Part shown: piece by piece, positions 33,687 to 45,399 of the stretch
Layout: the number at the start of each line of letters is the position of its first letter
Numbering within the stretch: position 1 is the first letter of the stretch
Position numbers and translations under genes: made by a program
Notes under the pieces: model-generated
Told to the model about the DNA's origin: nothing
What the model saw: the letters and a program-made list of their open reading frames with translations, nothing else
The model's database searches: none
DNA from: Ophiobolus disseminans
Lineage: Eukaryota > Ascomycota > Dothideomycetes > Pleosporales > Phaeosphaeriaceae
Assembly (NCBI GenBank): GCA_010093685.1
Contig: MU006226.1
Span: 1,128,964-1,192,963, forward strand
Direction of reading: 5' to 3'
DNA: 64,000 nucleotides

Positions 33687-33696
33687 TATATATAAG
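33687..33696 (+). promoter_or_regulatory. TATA box of the formate dehydrogenase gene
   Basis: TATATATAAG lies about 260 bp upstream of the ATG at 33952. The intervening leader is C/T-rich. Confidence 0.55.
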
Positions 33697-33951
33697 CCCC
33701 TCATAATACCCCTCAATTGATCCTCCCAGCATCAATTCCTTACCTGCATCAAGCGTTAGTAGCACCCCCCGACAGACTTGCACGTCACTCGGAACCGCAA
33801 AAGGTATAACCGTCCCGCACCTCCTTTGGTCCACAACGAGCGAGAGGCTTACACATCTTGCGTCAGATTCACATACCCAAGTACCTCTTAGCCCGCCTGT
33901 ATATATTCCTCTACGGAGCTTCAATACTTGTCGCTTCATTCAACAGACACA

Positions 33952-35346
33952 ATGGTATTTCTCCGCTCAACCTCTCGCCTTGCGCGACCTGCCTCCTCCC
34001 TCCTCAGCGCTCGTGCCGGCCCCCGATTGACCTCGTCACTACGACAACCAAATGCCTTCAGAACGCTGACCGCGACTGCTTCACAACAGGGCAAAGTTCT
34101 TCTTGTACTCTATGATGTAAGTTCCATGCGACGCCAATGCACACGCGACACAGCTAACCACGCCACAGGGCGGCATCCACGCCGAGCAGGAGCCAAAGAT
34201 GCTTGGGACCACGGAGAACGAACTCGGCATCAGGAAGTGGATCGAGGACCAGGGCCACACTCTCGTCACTACCTCCGACAAGGAGGGCGAGAACTCGGAG
34301 TTCGACAAGCACCTTGTCGACGCTGAGGTCATCATCACCACCCCGTATGTCTGCCGGAGCTACCCCGCAATCCATCATCAAAGCGCCCCGCAACACGCTC
34401 TGAGCGTGACGCGCTAGCGAGATGCGTCCATCTGAAGTGACACGGGCTAACCGCCACCAGATTCCACCCTGGCTACCTCACCGCAGAGCGTCTTGCCAAG
34501 GCAAAGAACCTGAAGATTGCCGTCACTGCTGGTATCGGTTCCGACCACGTTGACCTCGATGCCGCGAACAAGACCAACGGCGGTATCACCGTCGCAGAGG
34601 TGACGGGCTCCAACGTCGTGTCCGTCGCCGAGCACGTGGTTATGACCATCCTCACCCTCGTCCGCAACTTTGTACCCGCCCATGAGCAGATTGCCAAGGG
34701 CGAGTGGGACGTTGCTGCCGTTGCCAAGAACGAGTACGACCTCGAGAACAAGGTCGTCGGTACCGTTGCCGTCGGCCGCATCGGTGAGCGTGTGCTTCGC
34801 CGCCTCAAGCCCTTTGACTGCAAGGAGCTTCTGTACTTTGATTACCAGCCGCTGTCTGCCGAGAAGGAGAAGGAGATTGGCTGCCGCCGTGTCGAGAACC
34901 TCGAGGAGATGCTTGCCCAGTGCGACGTCGTCACCATCAACTGCCCACTGCACGAGAAGACGCGCGGCCTGTTCAACAAGGACCTACTCTCCAAGATGAA
35001 GAAGGGCTCATGGCTCATCAACACAGCCCGTGGCGCCATCGTCGTCAAGGAGGACGTTGCCGATGCGCTCAAGTCAGGCCATCTCCGTGGATACGGTGGT
35101 GATGTCTGGTTCCCTCAGCCCGCGCCCAAGGACCACCCGCTCCGCTACGCCCAGAACCCATGGGGCGGCGGCAACGCCATGGTTCCTCACATGTCCGGTA
35201 CCTCGATCGACGCGCAGCAGCGATACGCCGCTGGCACCAAGGCTATCCTCGACTCGTACTTCTCTGGCCGGGAGGACTACAAGCAAGAAGATTTAATAGT
35301 TCACAAGGGTGACTACGCCACTAAAGCGTACGGCCAGCGCAAGTAG
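33952..35346 (+). CDS. FDH1: NAD-dependent formate dehydrogenase
   Basis: Three exons: 33952-34116, 34169-34344 and 34461-35346. The introns are 52 and 116 nt with GTAAGT and GTATGT donors, giving 408 aa. FDH oxidises formate to CO2 while reducing NAD+. Residues 1 to about 45 are Arg/Ser-rich without acids (FLRSTSRLARPASSLL), a likely mitochondrial presequence. The core begins at KVLLVLYDGGIHAEQEP. The family blocks are AVTAGIGSDHVDLDAA, NVVSVAEHVVM, the nucleotide-binding GTVAVGRIGERVLRRL, the INCPLHEKTRGLFN block, NTARGAIVVKEDV, GYGGDVWFPQPAPKDHPLR, and the catalytic histidine in PHMSGTSIDAQQRYAAGT. The second glycine of the usual G-x-G-x-x-G reads A (VAVGRIG), as in many FDHs. The gene is expected to respond to formate/methanol or to stress, as in other fungi. 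It converges on a small membrane-protein gene. Confidence 0.95.
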
Positions 35347-35628
35347 GCATGGGCGGTTGGTGTTTCTCAGAATTGAGCGCTTTTGGACGAATTTCTTGGT
35401 GGTTCTGCGGAGTCAGATAGGGATTGTTTATTGTGTATGCTGAATATATCCACATGAACTTGGCCAAGGTGTTGGTGTGATTGCTGTTAAGTGTTAGGTT
35501 AGAAGTCAGTTGTGACTCGGCAATGGAGCGGAACATTGAGACTCGGACATCGTGATCAGGGGTATGTGCAGCTTGAACCAAATGTGACCGTCTATAACTC
35601 CAAAATACGTGGTACGACGCGCGGCGCC

Positions 35629-36150
35629 TCAGCGATGGCGCGACAAGGAGCGGCGCCTCTCGTCCTCGTGCTCATCGTCGCTGTCATCCTTGAAGCCTTC
35701 TTCCAGGTCGCGCCCCAGGCGCCGCTCCTCCTCCATCATGCTGCGCCTCTGCTCCAGCGCCTCTCTGCGCCGCTCGTCGATGGGGTCGAAGCCGACCATG
35801 CCTTCGCCCTCCTCGTCGTCGAACAGCTCGTCGTCGGTGTGTGCACTGCCGTCAATGACCCGCCGGCTGCTGCCCCAGGTCGAGGGCACGAACAGGTTGT
35901 AGAGCGCGTCGGACAGTGTGGTGCGCCATGTGGTGGGAAACTCGGCGACGCCGGCGGGCATGGGCAGGTACTGGCTGTAGCGGCTGCGGTGGCGGCGTAC
36001 GAAGGGCAAGATGAGGAGGGCAAGCAGGACGTAGAGGAGGGCGGCGAGGAACAGCGGCACGAGGACCGTCTGGAGTGGCATCAGTCAGCACAAGCACGTA
36101 GTCTCTGTCACGGCATCGCGTCTCACCTTGAAGTGCGCGAAGAAGGCCAT
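35629..36150 (-). CDS. Small single-pass membrane protein with acidic tail
   Basis: Two exons, 36150-36127 (24 nt) and 36069-35629, joined by a 57-nt phase-0 intron, give 154 aa. The 24-nt first exon encodes MAFFAHFK; the second continues TVLVPLFLAALLYVLLALLI, one strong membrane helix, then PFVRRHRSRYSQYLP. The remaining 100 residues are polar, with an acidic stretch (DDELFDDEEGEG) and a charged helix (DERRREALEQRRSMMEEERR) ending in an acidic/basic tail. The in-frame ATG at 36081 is less likely because the first exon gives a clean start and the intron has good borders. I do not recognise a family. Positive charges after the helix suggest that the C-terminus faces the cytosol. It is divergent from the formin gene, with about 500 bp between the start codons. 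Confidence 0.75.
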
Positions 36151-36655
36151 GGTCGCGGAGGCGGGGACGGAGGTATGTGCTGGGGGGCTCGCTCTTCTAT
36201 ATACAGGAACTGCGACGACTACGCCACTCTGCAGCAGCGCGTGGGGTCGGGTGTCGTGCGGTGCGGTGCAGTGCAGTGCAGTGCAGTGCAGCGGGTGCGG
36301 GCGGGCGTGAAGGAGAGGCAGCGCAGCGCACGGCGGGCCAAGCAGCGCCACGGACAGGGCACGTCTCAGGAGAGGGCCGTGACGGCTGAAACACGTGCTG
36401 CAGCCCTCCACAGCGACACCACATGCTCGCGGCCAGCATCCGCGACCGACGGTGAAGTGCTCCTCTACTGCCGCCGCCGCCCTCGTCCATCCCATGTCGC
36501 CGGGCTAGCACGCGGCCACCTCCCGCCTCGGCCTGCCTTCACTGCAGCCCGCCGACGACGCCCAGGAGAGGCACCGTCTCCCTCACCGCAGCCACGGCAC
36601 GCCCCGCACCCGTTCCAGCGCGGCATTGGGTCTGCACACACGCACACACACACCG
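36151..36655. promoter_or_regulatory. Divergent promoter region with simple repeats
   Basis: About 500 bp, GC-rich, between the membrane-protein gene (minus) and sepA (plus). It holds a GTGCR pentamer tandem repeat at 36256-36290 and a CA-rich microsatellite at about 36634-36653, just before the sepA start codon. I found no TATA box. Confidence 0.4.
36256..36290. repeat. Pentamer tandem repeat (GTGCR)7
   Basis: Seven head-to-tail pentamers, two GTGCG followed by five GTGCA, in the shared upstream region of the membrane-protein and formin genes. Confidence 0.9.
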
Positions 36656-39600
36656 ATGGATGGCAAGGGACGCCAGTCCTCCGCCGGCAAGTTCTTTGGG
36701 CGGAGGCTGCACAAAGACAAGGAGAAGACGGCCCAGCAGCAGCAGCAGCAGCCCACGACCGACAGCCCCCCGGGGAGCGCCCATGGCTCGCAGTCGTCGC
36801 GGCACTCGCACCACCGCCACAGCACCTCGGCCGCCTCGATAGACCGCCCCGTGTCCATGTCCGCCGAGGGCATCTTCGCCCGCGCAGGCCCCGTCTCCTC
36901 CATCGACGCCCCGCGCCACGGCGACGACGCCTCGAGGGGCGGCGAGCCGCTGCCACACCACCTCAACAAGGGCGGGGGCGACTTCCACCAGTATCCCGTC
37001 TTCAACCCCTCGATGCCGCCCCAGGGCAACGGCAACGGCTACGCGGGCACGCCCCCGCCGCGTCCGCCGCCGCACGCCGCGGGCACCACCATCGCCTCGA
37101 GCCAGCCCGGTGACCGCGGCGTGTCCATGCAGCAGTGGGGCGCCGCGCCCACCGACTCGTCCAGCAGCGCGCGCGCCTCGTCGGACCAGGCGAGCGTCTA
37201 CAGCAACGACTCGCGCGCCCGCGGCTCCCACGCCTTGTACCCCCAGCACCCCTCGCAGTCGACCTTCTCCGCCATCGGCATCGACACGGGCAGCCTGCTC
37301 CCCATGGCCGCGGGCACCCCGCGCGACTCGCACCGCCACCTGCTCTCGTACGGCGCCGCGTCGCCCTCAGCGTCGACGCCCTCGCTGGCCCAGCAAACGT
37401 TCAGCATCCAGCGCCCGCCCGACCATGTCATCGAGAAGGAGTTCATGAACCTGATGGTCAAGCGCGGCTGGAAGAGCCTGCCCGAGCAGGCCCGCCGCCA
37501 GATGGAGGCCTACAAGATCGACAAGAAGTGGACCCTCGTCTACCAGGACAAGCTGGCCGAGTTCAAGCACGACGAGAAGAAGCGCCACACGCACCGCAAC
37601 ACGTATGTCGGCGGCGCCCGCGAGGACATCCTGATGCGCGCCGAGGAGGAGGGCTCGCCCGAGTGGTACGTCAAGAAGGTCATGGACAACTCCATCTCCA
37701 TCAAGCAGATGTCCAGCCTCGAGATCAGCCTGCGCACCCAGCCCATCGCCTGGGTGCGCACCTTCATCGAGGCCCAGGGCCAGATCGCCCTCACCAACGT
37801 GCTCGCCAAGATCAACCGCAGGAAGGGGACCGGGCCGGCGCCCCCGCCCAGCGTCATGGCCCACAAGGCCGAACACGACGTGGAGCGCGAGTACGAGATC
37901 ATAAAGTGCCTGAAGGCGCTCATGAACAACAAGTATGGCGCCGACAACGCACTCAACCACCCCTCCATCATCCAGGCCCTGTGCGGCTCCCTCACTGCCG
38001 CCCGCCTCAACACGAGGAAGCTGGTCTCGGACGTCCTGACCTTCCTCTGCCACTGGGGCGAGGGCACCGGGCACGAGAAGGTGCTGCAGGCGCTCGACAA
38101 CCTCAAAGCACAGTATGGCGAGAGCAGCCGCTTCGACTCATGGATGCGCATCGTCGAGGTCACGGTCGACGGCCGCGGCAAGATGGGCTCCATGGTCGGC
38201 GCATCAGACGAAGTCCGCAGCGGCGGCATCGGCGTGGAGAACCTGCTGATGGAGTACGCCATTGCCACGCTCTTCCTCATCAACATGATTGTAGACGCCC
38301 CTGAGCGCGACCTCCAGCTCAGGATGCACATCCGCGCCCAGCTTACCGCATGCGGCATCAAGCGCATCTTCCAGAAGATGGAGGGCTTCCAGTACGAGGT
38401 CATCGACAAGCAGATCGAGCGCTACATGAACAACGAGGCCGTCGACTATGAAGACTTCCTTGAGCGCGAGAACAGCTCCATGGTGGACAGTGTCGAGGGT
38501 GACATGAAGGATCTCAACGATCCAAGTCAGATTGCCGATGCCATCATGCAGAAGATTGCCGGAAGCCGGACGCAGGATTACTTCCTGTCTGCCATGCAAC
38601 ACCTCCTGCTGATCAGAGACACAGAAGGCGAAGACCGACTGAAGATGTTCCAGCTGGTGGAGCAGATGCTGAGTTACGTGGCTATGGACCGCCGGTTGCC
38701 GGACATGGATCTGAAGCAGAGCCTGAACTTCACCGTCCAGTCGTTGCTCGACAAGCTGTACACCGATGCGGAGGCTCGACAACAACGCGATGAAATGGTC
38801 GAGGCGCGACAAGTGGCAGACTCGGCCATTGCAGAGCGTGACGAAGTCAAGGCACAGCTCGAGCTTGGCGCTGATGGACTGGTGCACAAACTCCAGAAGC
38901 AGCTCGCAGAACAAGAGCGCATGATTGAACTCCGCGGGCGACAAGTAGAGCAAATGAAGGCCGAGCTTGCTGAGACCCAAAGAATACGCGCTCAAGAGCT
39001 CCAGCGAAATGAACTCGAGACGCGTGAGCTATACCTGATGCTCAGAGACGCTCAGGATGTCGCAGCTTCTGCGGCGAAGAAGGGCGGTAAGGAAGGTCTG
39101 GGTGTGCAAGATCCCACGCAGATGCAAGGTATCATGGACCGCGAACGCTTGATGGGTAGACTCGAAATCCAGCTGCAGCGTGCTAGAACCCAAGCAACAC
39201 TTGAAGGCAAGACTCTGCAGATGCAGCCAAGCGAGAAGCTCAGGGAGCTACGGGAGAAAATGGAGGGCTCCATGGGCGAACAGACTGAAGCTGGCTTCGA
39301 GGGTCTGGAGCCCAGCTCATTCGGTTCCGTGCGGCGCCAGAGAAGCGTTATTCCTCGCAGGAAACCTCTTCCCAGGGTGCCTGGTGAGGGCGACGATGAT
39401 GACCAGATGTCTGACCTGAACGAGGATGACGAGATTATCATCGAAAAGCCCCGTCTCATCCAGATGCACAAGCCCAAGCTCAGCGCCTCAACGGCCAACG
39501 CCCTTATGGGTGAGATTGCATCAAACATCAAAAGATACGACGATTCAGAAGAAGATACTGGCGACGGCGTTACCACTGGACCTTCCCATCCGAGTCTCGA

Positions 39601-41957
39601 ATCAGACTCTCCCAAAACGCCAGCAGATACGGCAACCGCAAAATCTGCAATTCCTCCTCCACCACCGCCGCCTCCTGGCGCTCTTGGATTTCCTGCTAAT
39701 ATTCCGCCGCCGCCACCCATGCCCGGCACTAATGCTAATATCCCTCCTCCACCTCCGCCGCCTCCACCAGGCAAGCTTGGCTTTGGCGGACCACCTGGAA
39801 TCCCTCCACCTCCCCCTATGCCGGGCATGAAGGGCCCGCCTGGTATCCCACCGCCGCCCCCAATGCCTGGAGATGGCAGTATGCCTCCCCCACCTCCACC
39901 TCCAATGCCAGGCGGCAAGCGCCCTGGTTTTCTGCCCAAGCCTGGCTTCCATGGTGCGCCTTCAGTGTCCCTTTCTGGGCCACGGCCTAAGAAAAAGCTC
40001 AAGGCACTGCATTGGGAGAAGGTTGACTCACCACAAACCACCGTTTGGGCCACTCGCGGTCTTACATCTGAGGAAAAGGAAGAAAAATACCAAGAACTAT
40101 CAAAGAAAGGTGTACTTGAGGAGGTCGAGAAACTTTTCATGGCCAAAGAGATCAAGGCGATTGGCAAGAAGCAGGGCAAGAAGGACGAGAAGAAGCAAAT
40201 CATCTCGCGTGATCTGATACACAATTTCCAGATCAGTATGGCCAAGTTCTCGTCGGTCTCCGTTGAGGACTTTGTTACCTTGGTCATCCAGTGTGATAAG
40301 AGAATTCTGGACGACCCTGTGATCATGGAGTTTTTGCAAAAGAACGACTTCTGCGACATTCCCGACAACACTGCTAAGCTCATGGCCCCTTACTCAAAGG
40401 ACTGGACTGGACCGAGTGCCGGTTCAAGCAAGCGCGAACAAGATCCTAATGAATTGACAAGAGAGGACCAAATATTCCTCTACACCGCCTACGAGCTGCA
40501 CGGTTATTGGAAGAGCAGGATGAGGGCGCTTGCACTCACACGCACATATGAGTCTGAGTACGATGAGATATCGACCAAGCTCCTGGAGATTTCGCGCGTC
40601 TCGGAAAGCCTGCGGGACTCGACTAGTCTCATCAGTGTCCTCGGTCTCATCCTCGACATTGGTAATTTCATGAATGACGCCAACAAGCAAGCCAACGGCT
40701 TCAAGCTCTCCACTCTTTCACGCCTAGGTATGCTCAAGGACGACAAGAACGAGTCGACTTTTGCCGACCTTGTGGAACGCATTGTGCGCAATCAATACTC
40801 TGGCTGGGAGGGCTTCACCGACGAGATCAGCGGTGTCATCACAGCGCAGAAGATCAACGTTGAGCAACTCGTCCAAGATGCGAAGAGGTACATTGACAAC
40901 ATCAAGAACGTTCAGATGTCGCTTGACGCTGGAAATCTATCTGATCCCAGCAAGTTCCATCCCGAGGACAAGGTTGCGATCGTTGTGCAACGGAGCATGA
41001 AGGAGGCGAGGAGGAAGGCGGAGCAGTTGCAGGTCTTCCTGGAGGACATGCAAAAGAGCTATGATGACATCATGGCATTTTACGGTGAAGATCCGCAGGA
41101 TGATAGTGCGAGGAGGGAGTTCTTTGCGAAGCTGGCGAACTTCGTGCAGGAGTGGAAGGTTAGTACTCACCGACTGCATCCATTAAATCACAACACAATC
41201 AGATCTATCGCTAACTGCTTGTTCACAGCGCTCCAGAGAGAAGAACGTCCAGCTCGAAGACCAACACCGCCGCAACGAAATATCCATGCGCCGCAAACAA
41301 CAAACGATAAACCCTCTCTCACCATCCGCTCTCTCCTCCGACTCCGACGCCCCCAAGTCTCCTGCATCAACCGGTGCAATGGACGACTTACTACAGAAAC
41401 TGCGTGCCGCCAAGCCCGAAGCAAGAGATCAAAGAGACCGCCGTCGCCGTGCGCGCCTAAAGGACAAGCACCAAGTGCGCGTTGCGAGTGGACAGAAAAT
41501 TCCCGAGATTGGCGTCAATGTAGAAGAGGAAGGTACCACCGAAGGTGAAGAAAGCAAGGGTGTATTAAGCCCACCAAGCGAAGCAGACACGGAAGCGATT
41601 GCCGCACCAGCGAGTGCAGCAGACGTCGATATCGCCGACCGTGCAGCCGCCATGCTCGAAGGCCTCCAAGGCGGCTCTTTGCTCAACAAAGATGGTTCAC
41701 TATCTGTCCGCCGGCGCCGAGAAAGCGCAGATACCGAACGTCAAAGACGACGTAACCGCCGCCAGCAGGCGAGTAGTACGCGCACGGAAGACGGTGAGGG
41801 CTTGGTGAGCCCTAGCATCCCCGAAGAGGGGGACGGTGGAAGCAGAGAAGACGACGATAATGGGGAGGACGGTGAACCAATAGGCAAAGTAGTGATTAGT
41901 CCGCCAAGTCCCGAGGGTAAACCCGGCAGGGAATTACCTACGCCGCCGCCCGAGTAA
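36656..41957 (+). CDS. sepA: Formin SepA/Bni1-type, cytokinesis and polarity
   Basis: Two exons, 36656-41158 and 41229-41957 (70-nt phase-0 intron, GTTAGT donor), give 1743 aa. Formins nucleate and elongate unbranched actin filaments at hyphal tips and septa. Order: low-complexity N-terminus with polyQ (codons from about 36738); GTPase-binding/FH3 region about 245-680 (EKEFMNLMVKRGWKSLPEQA, WVRTFIEAQGQIALTNVL); coiled coil about 700-800; FH1 about 998-1095 with several polyproline runs; FH2 from about 1112 (KKKLKALHWEKVD, DIPDNTAKLMAPYSKDW, LGLILDIGNFMNDANKQANGFKLSTLSRL). The autoinhibitory DAD, MDDLLQKL at about residue 1552 followed by RRRRAR, lies wholly in exon 2, so a model stopping at the end of the first frame would lose autoregulation. 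The start is MDGKGRQSSAGKFF; the in-frame ATG at 36626 falls before the CA repeat and is less likely. Confidence 0.96.
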
Positions 41958-42732
41958 GGTAGAACGAAGCCAGCACAAGAGGGGGAATCATGTTGATGCG
42001 GATATATTTCGTCTTTGGGCTTTGTTTGTTTGTTTTGGCAAAGACTTCGATACCCAATCGTTCGTTTTGCGTTCTTGACTATATAATCCTTGTTTTGTTT
42101 TCTAAAGCTTTGAAGCATCGCTGGCGGTCGATCTTGCATGAATGGGAGCATTTTTATCTTTTTATTGGGATGTCATGCATGGCAAGAGTGGATTTGGTGA
42201 GGGGATTCTAAGATAGGAATGTGGATATGGATATGAATAGGAATTATCTCATCTAACTCTTTTTGCCTAGCACCTTTAAGTTTGTCGATTTCTAGATGAT
42301 GTTTATCTCGTGTTTGGATAGCGCGATTGAAGAAGCAAGTCGGTGTTGTTTTCCTTTCTATTCGCTGTGCCGTTGAATGAGCATCGCTGACTTGAGAATA
42401 CAGCCAATCCACCTCAGACATTTGTTCGCCAAGAATCATTTTCTTGTGGCTGTGCTTTGCTGTGTCGAGGCTGTCGTTTTCCCGTTTGACCCATGCTGTC
42501 CCTGTGGGGGAGCTTTTTTTTTGAACCAAAAAAGTCATGTAATAAGTGAATTAAAAGCAGCGTCTGGACACGGTCACTGCGAAGTTAACTTGACGGCTAT
42601 TGTAAGATCATTATATTCATGATCGGATGTCTTGTTTCGCTAATCGCAATCCAAGGGGTATAAACTACAAATACATGCCAACTTCCAGACAGACGACTAC
42701 ATTGCCAGCGCCATGCAATAGTTACCGCCAGT
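41958..42732. other. Convergent 3' flanks
   Basis: About 775 bp, T-rich, between the 3' ends of sepA and the S41-like gene. It holds only untranslated sequence as far as I can see. Confidence 0.5.
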
Positions 42733-45318
42733 CTACAATGCCATTACCATTGCGAATGCACCAGCCACCACCATCATGGCAGCTGATACGCCCATCGACG
42801 GAGCTGCGCCAGTGGTCTGGAAGGGTGTGCCATCAGCATTACTCTGTTGAGAATTTGTGCCCTTTGAGCCAAAGCCAGACTTATTCTCGAGCGTGCTGAT
42901 AGCAGTCTTGTGCCCCGTGCTACCAGGAACACACTTGCCCTTGCCCCATCTCGAATCTATGGCCATCTTCCATAGATTGACGGGGTCGAGGTACGAGGCC
43001 GTCGTATAGAAGAGCCTGCAGTCTGTCGCCTCGTAAATGAACTCAAGCGGCGTCTCCGTGGTATCGCCTTGTCGCTGGTTGTTGAGCGAGTTAACTCCGC
43101 CAACAATGGATTTGCCTGCGCCAGGGATGGTAGTGCGCTTGAAGATCTGCTTTGCGTTGTAGATCTTGCCAACGTTTGTTGTTTCGTTGAGCCTCTTCGC
43201 GACAGCTGCACCATCTAGGGCTTCAGCAACCTTGATAGTGCGCTCGGCGAAATCATGCAAGACATCAAAGGTGAGTACTTGCGACCCTTTACTTCCACCA
43301 ATGCCTTGCATCGCCGCATTGCGCGGACGGCCGCCTATGGCAATGCTCTGTACTTTGCCTTGCTCGCGCATAAGCTCTGAGAATATGGCACAAGTGCTAC
43401 CACAGAAACCGTCTTGGAGGATGACGATGTCTTCCGGCTTGAACGGTTGGGCAGGTGCGTTCTTAAACTCATTGTATCCTGTTAGGCTGACGCGCAGTGT
43501 GTGACCGCCGGCGTTGTTTGAGAACTAAAAGACTGTTAAGTTGAGGATTTCGGCAACGAGTCAACTGAACTTACATTATAACGACGTTGAGAGGTAAAGG
43601 TGTCTCCGTTAATGGTTTCAGGACCATAGTAATCTCTGTAGGCCTTGTACGGCTTCAAGTTCTCATCCAGAATGTTGGACCACAAGAAGGTGCTCTGAAT
43701 ACCGTAGTCTGCATCGTCCCACTTCACACCAACCTTACCGTCTTTGTCGTCTCCTTCGAGGGCAACGTCAGCAACGAGGGCACTATAGTAGTGGAATGCG
43801 TCGTGTGCACGATATCGTGCGGCGCCGTAAGGCTCGATAGCAGGAAACAATTGCTTGAAAAGCTCGAATCCCATGTCGATTGTACCTCCACCATTGCCAC
43901 GAAGGTCAATGACAAGCTTCTTCTTGTTTTGCTTCACCGCGTCGGCGAAAAATTTGCGAACAAGTCCTTGCGTCTCGACAAACCCGCCAGTATTAATGTT
44001 CTGTGTCCAGGACGGGCTAACTGAAGTTGGAGCGAACCCGGGAAGCACAAGTACAGCCACGTCTTTGTACTCATTGCCGCTCATGTAATAGCCGGACACC
44101 ACCTTCGAATCGTGTATGAACTCGGGTTTAGGATATCCAAGCAAAGCGGGCGAAGGTCTTGGTGTTGCGCTAGCGACCGTATTTGGCTTCGAGGACGGAG
44201 ACGCGTTTGAGCTTCCGGATCGTTTGGCGCTAGATAAAGTGCTTGGACGGGTAGGTCCATTGCAAAACGCCTTGAAAAAGCTCACGCCATCAGTGACTTT
44301 GCTGAAGTCATATATGGCTGGAATCACAGCCACGTTTTCGATAGTTTTCCCCGAATTGTTCGCAAACGTGTAGTTGGTTGACGGTCCAGCGTAGACATAG
44401 TGCGAATAGCTTAACCCACCATTCGGTGTCCCCAGGGCACTGAGTGCTGGATTTGGGAAGATGGTGTTATACCGCGCATCGGCATCGTGGTACCTGGTAT
44501 GGTTCGACCTAAAGGTAGATGTACGAAGTCAGTGATGTCTCACATACAATTCGTAAATAAAAATTTGCTTACCACTCCTGGATAGCCTCAGTCGCGATCT
44601 TGCCGTTAATCTTCGTGATCTCTGAGCCCGTTATCTTTCCGTTGGCGTCTTTTGGTAAGTCAGACGCTAGATACAGCTTGGGTAGAGAGACGCCATCTTC
44701 CGAGATTGATACGAGCTCGCCGTTAGGTCTTGCGAACTGAAAGATATTGGTGATGTCTGGAATATAATGTAGGTGAAAGTCTCCCGCAGCTATGAGATGT
44801 TTGTCAGCAACCTCCTGTACGGTCGAGCATCATGGCAGCTGCAACTCACCGTCCAGTGTTGCACGAATGGTTAGTTGAACCTGGTAATCGCTTATAAAGT
44901 CCTTCTTGCCTTTGATGGCCGACTTCAGCGAGCCAAATATGCCCATTATGTCATGAGGGTCAAGCTGATCTTTCACGCCACTCTTGAGCCATGAGAGTGT
45001 TGACTGATATTGTATGTATGACTCCAGCTCCTCAACCTCTTTGAGATCGCCTTCAACATCCACTGGTACAGTCATAAGACAATCATACGCGCGTTGAGCC
45101 GGTACACGTATGGGTGCTGGCGTAGCACCGGGCTTGGACAGTTGAGCTTTTTGCGCGGCCCATAATTCAGCAACTTCGCCGCATGGCGAGAATGCTTTCC
45201 GTTTGGAGAGGGTCGGCAACGGATGATCCACAATGTCACCTGGATGAAGTGCAAATGGCGGCTCATAAACTTGGGCTGCGGCGCTTGCAGCAAGAACCAA
45301 GTGTGAGAAAGAGCGCAT
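42733..45318 (-). CDS. Secreted/GPI-anchored S41-family protease-like protein (CPAF-type)
   Basis: Four exons: 45318-44850, 44789-44573, 44508-43575 and 43524-42733. The introns are 51-64 nt with clean GT-AG borders, giving 803 aa. A signal peptide (MRSFSHLVLAASAAAQV) is followed by a propeptide-like segment and CGEVAELWAAQK. Later come DFHLHYIPDITNIFQFARP, GSEITKINGKIATEAIQEW (PDZ-like), and KKLVIDLRGNGGGTIDMGFELF, the S41 core strand preceding the active site. Then comes EDIVILQDGFCGSTCAIFSE, where Ser583 is the likely nucleophile, framed by two cysteines as in fungal CPAF-like S41 proteins. A Ser/Thr-rich C-terminus ends in a hydrophobic stretch (VSAAMMVVAGAFAMVMAL), suggesting a GPI anchor. 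Substrate unknown. Confidence 0.9.
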
Positions 45319-45391
45319 CGTGGAAAAAGCTGTCGTTTAGCGTGTTGTGGAGCAGATGCTACCAAAAGATTTGAAGGTCCAGCGCAAAGAT

Positions 45392-45399
45392 CTTTATAG
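45392..45399 (-). promoter_or_regulatory. TATA box of the S41-like gene
   Basis: On the minus strand this reads CTATAAAG, about 75 bp upstream of the start codon at 45318. Confidence 0.5.

Noticed and set aside
35512..37113. 533-aa plus-strand open frame
   Set aside because: It lies antisense to the small membrane-protein gene and then out of frame over the formin N-terminus. It is Ala/Arg/Pro-rich as expected of an off-frame reading of GC-rich coding DNA.
37135..38304. 389-aa plus-strand frame
   Set aside because: It is an alternative frame of the sepA exon, which has clear formin domains in its own frame.
39052..40383. 443-aa minus-strand open frame with glycine runs
   Set aside because: It is antisense to the FH1/FH2 region of sepA. 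The glycine runs are the reverse complement of the polyproline codons.
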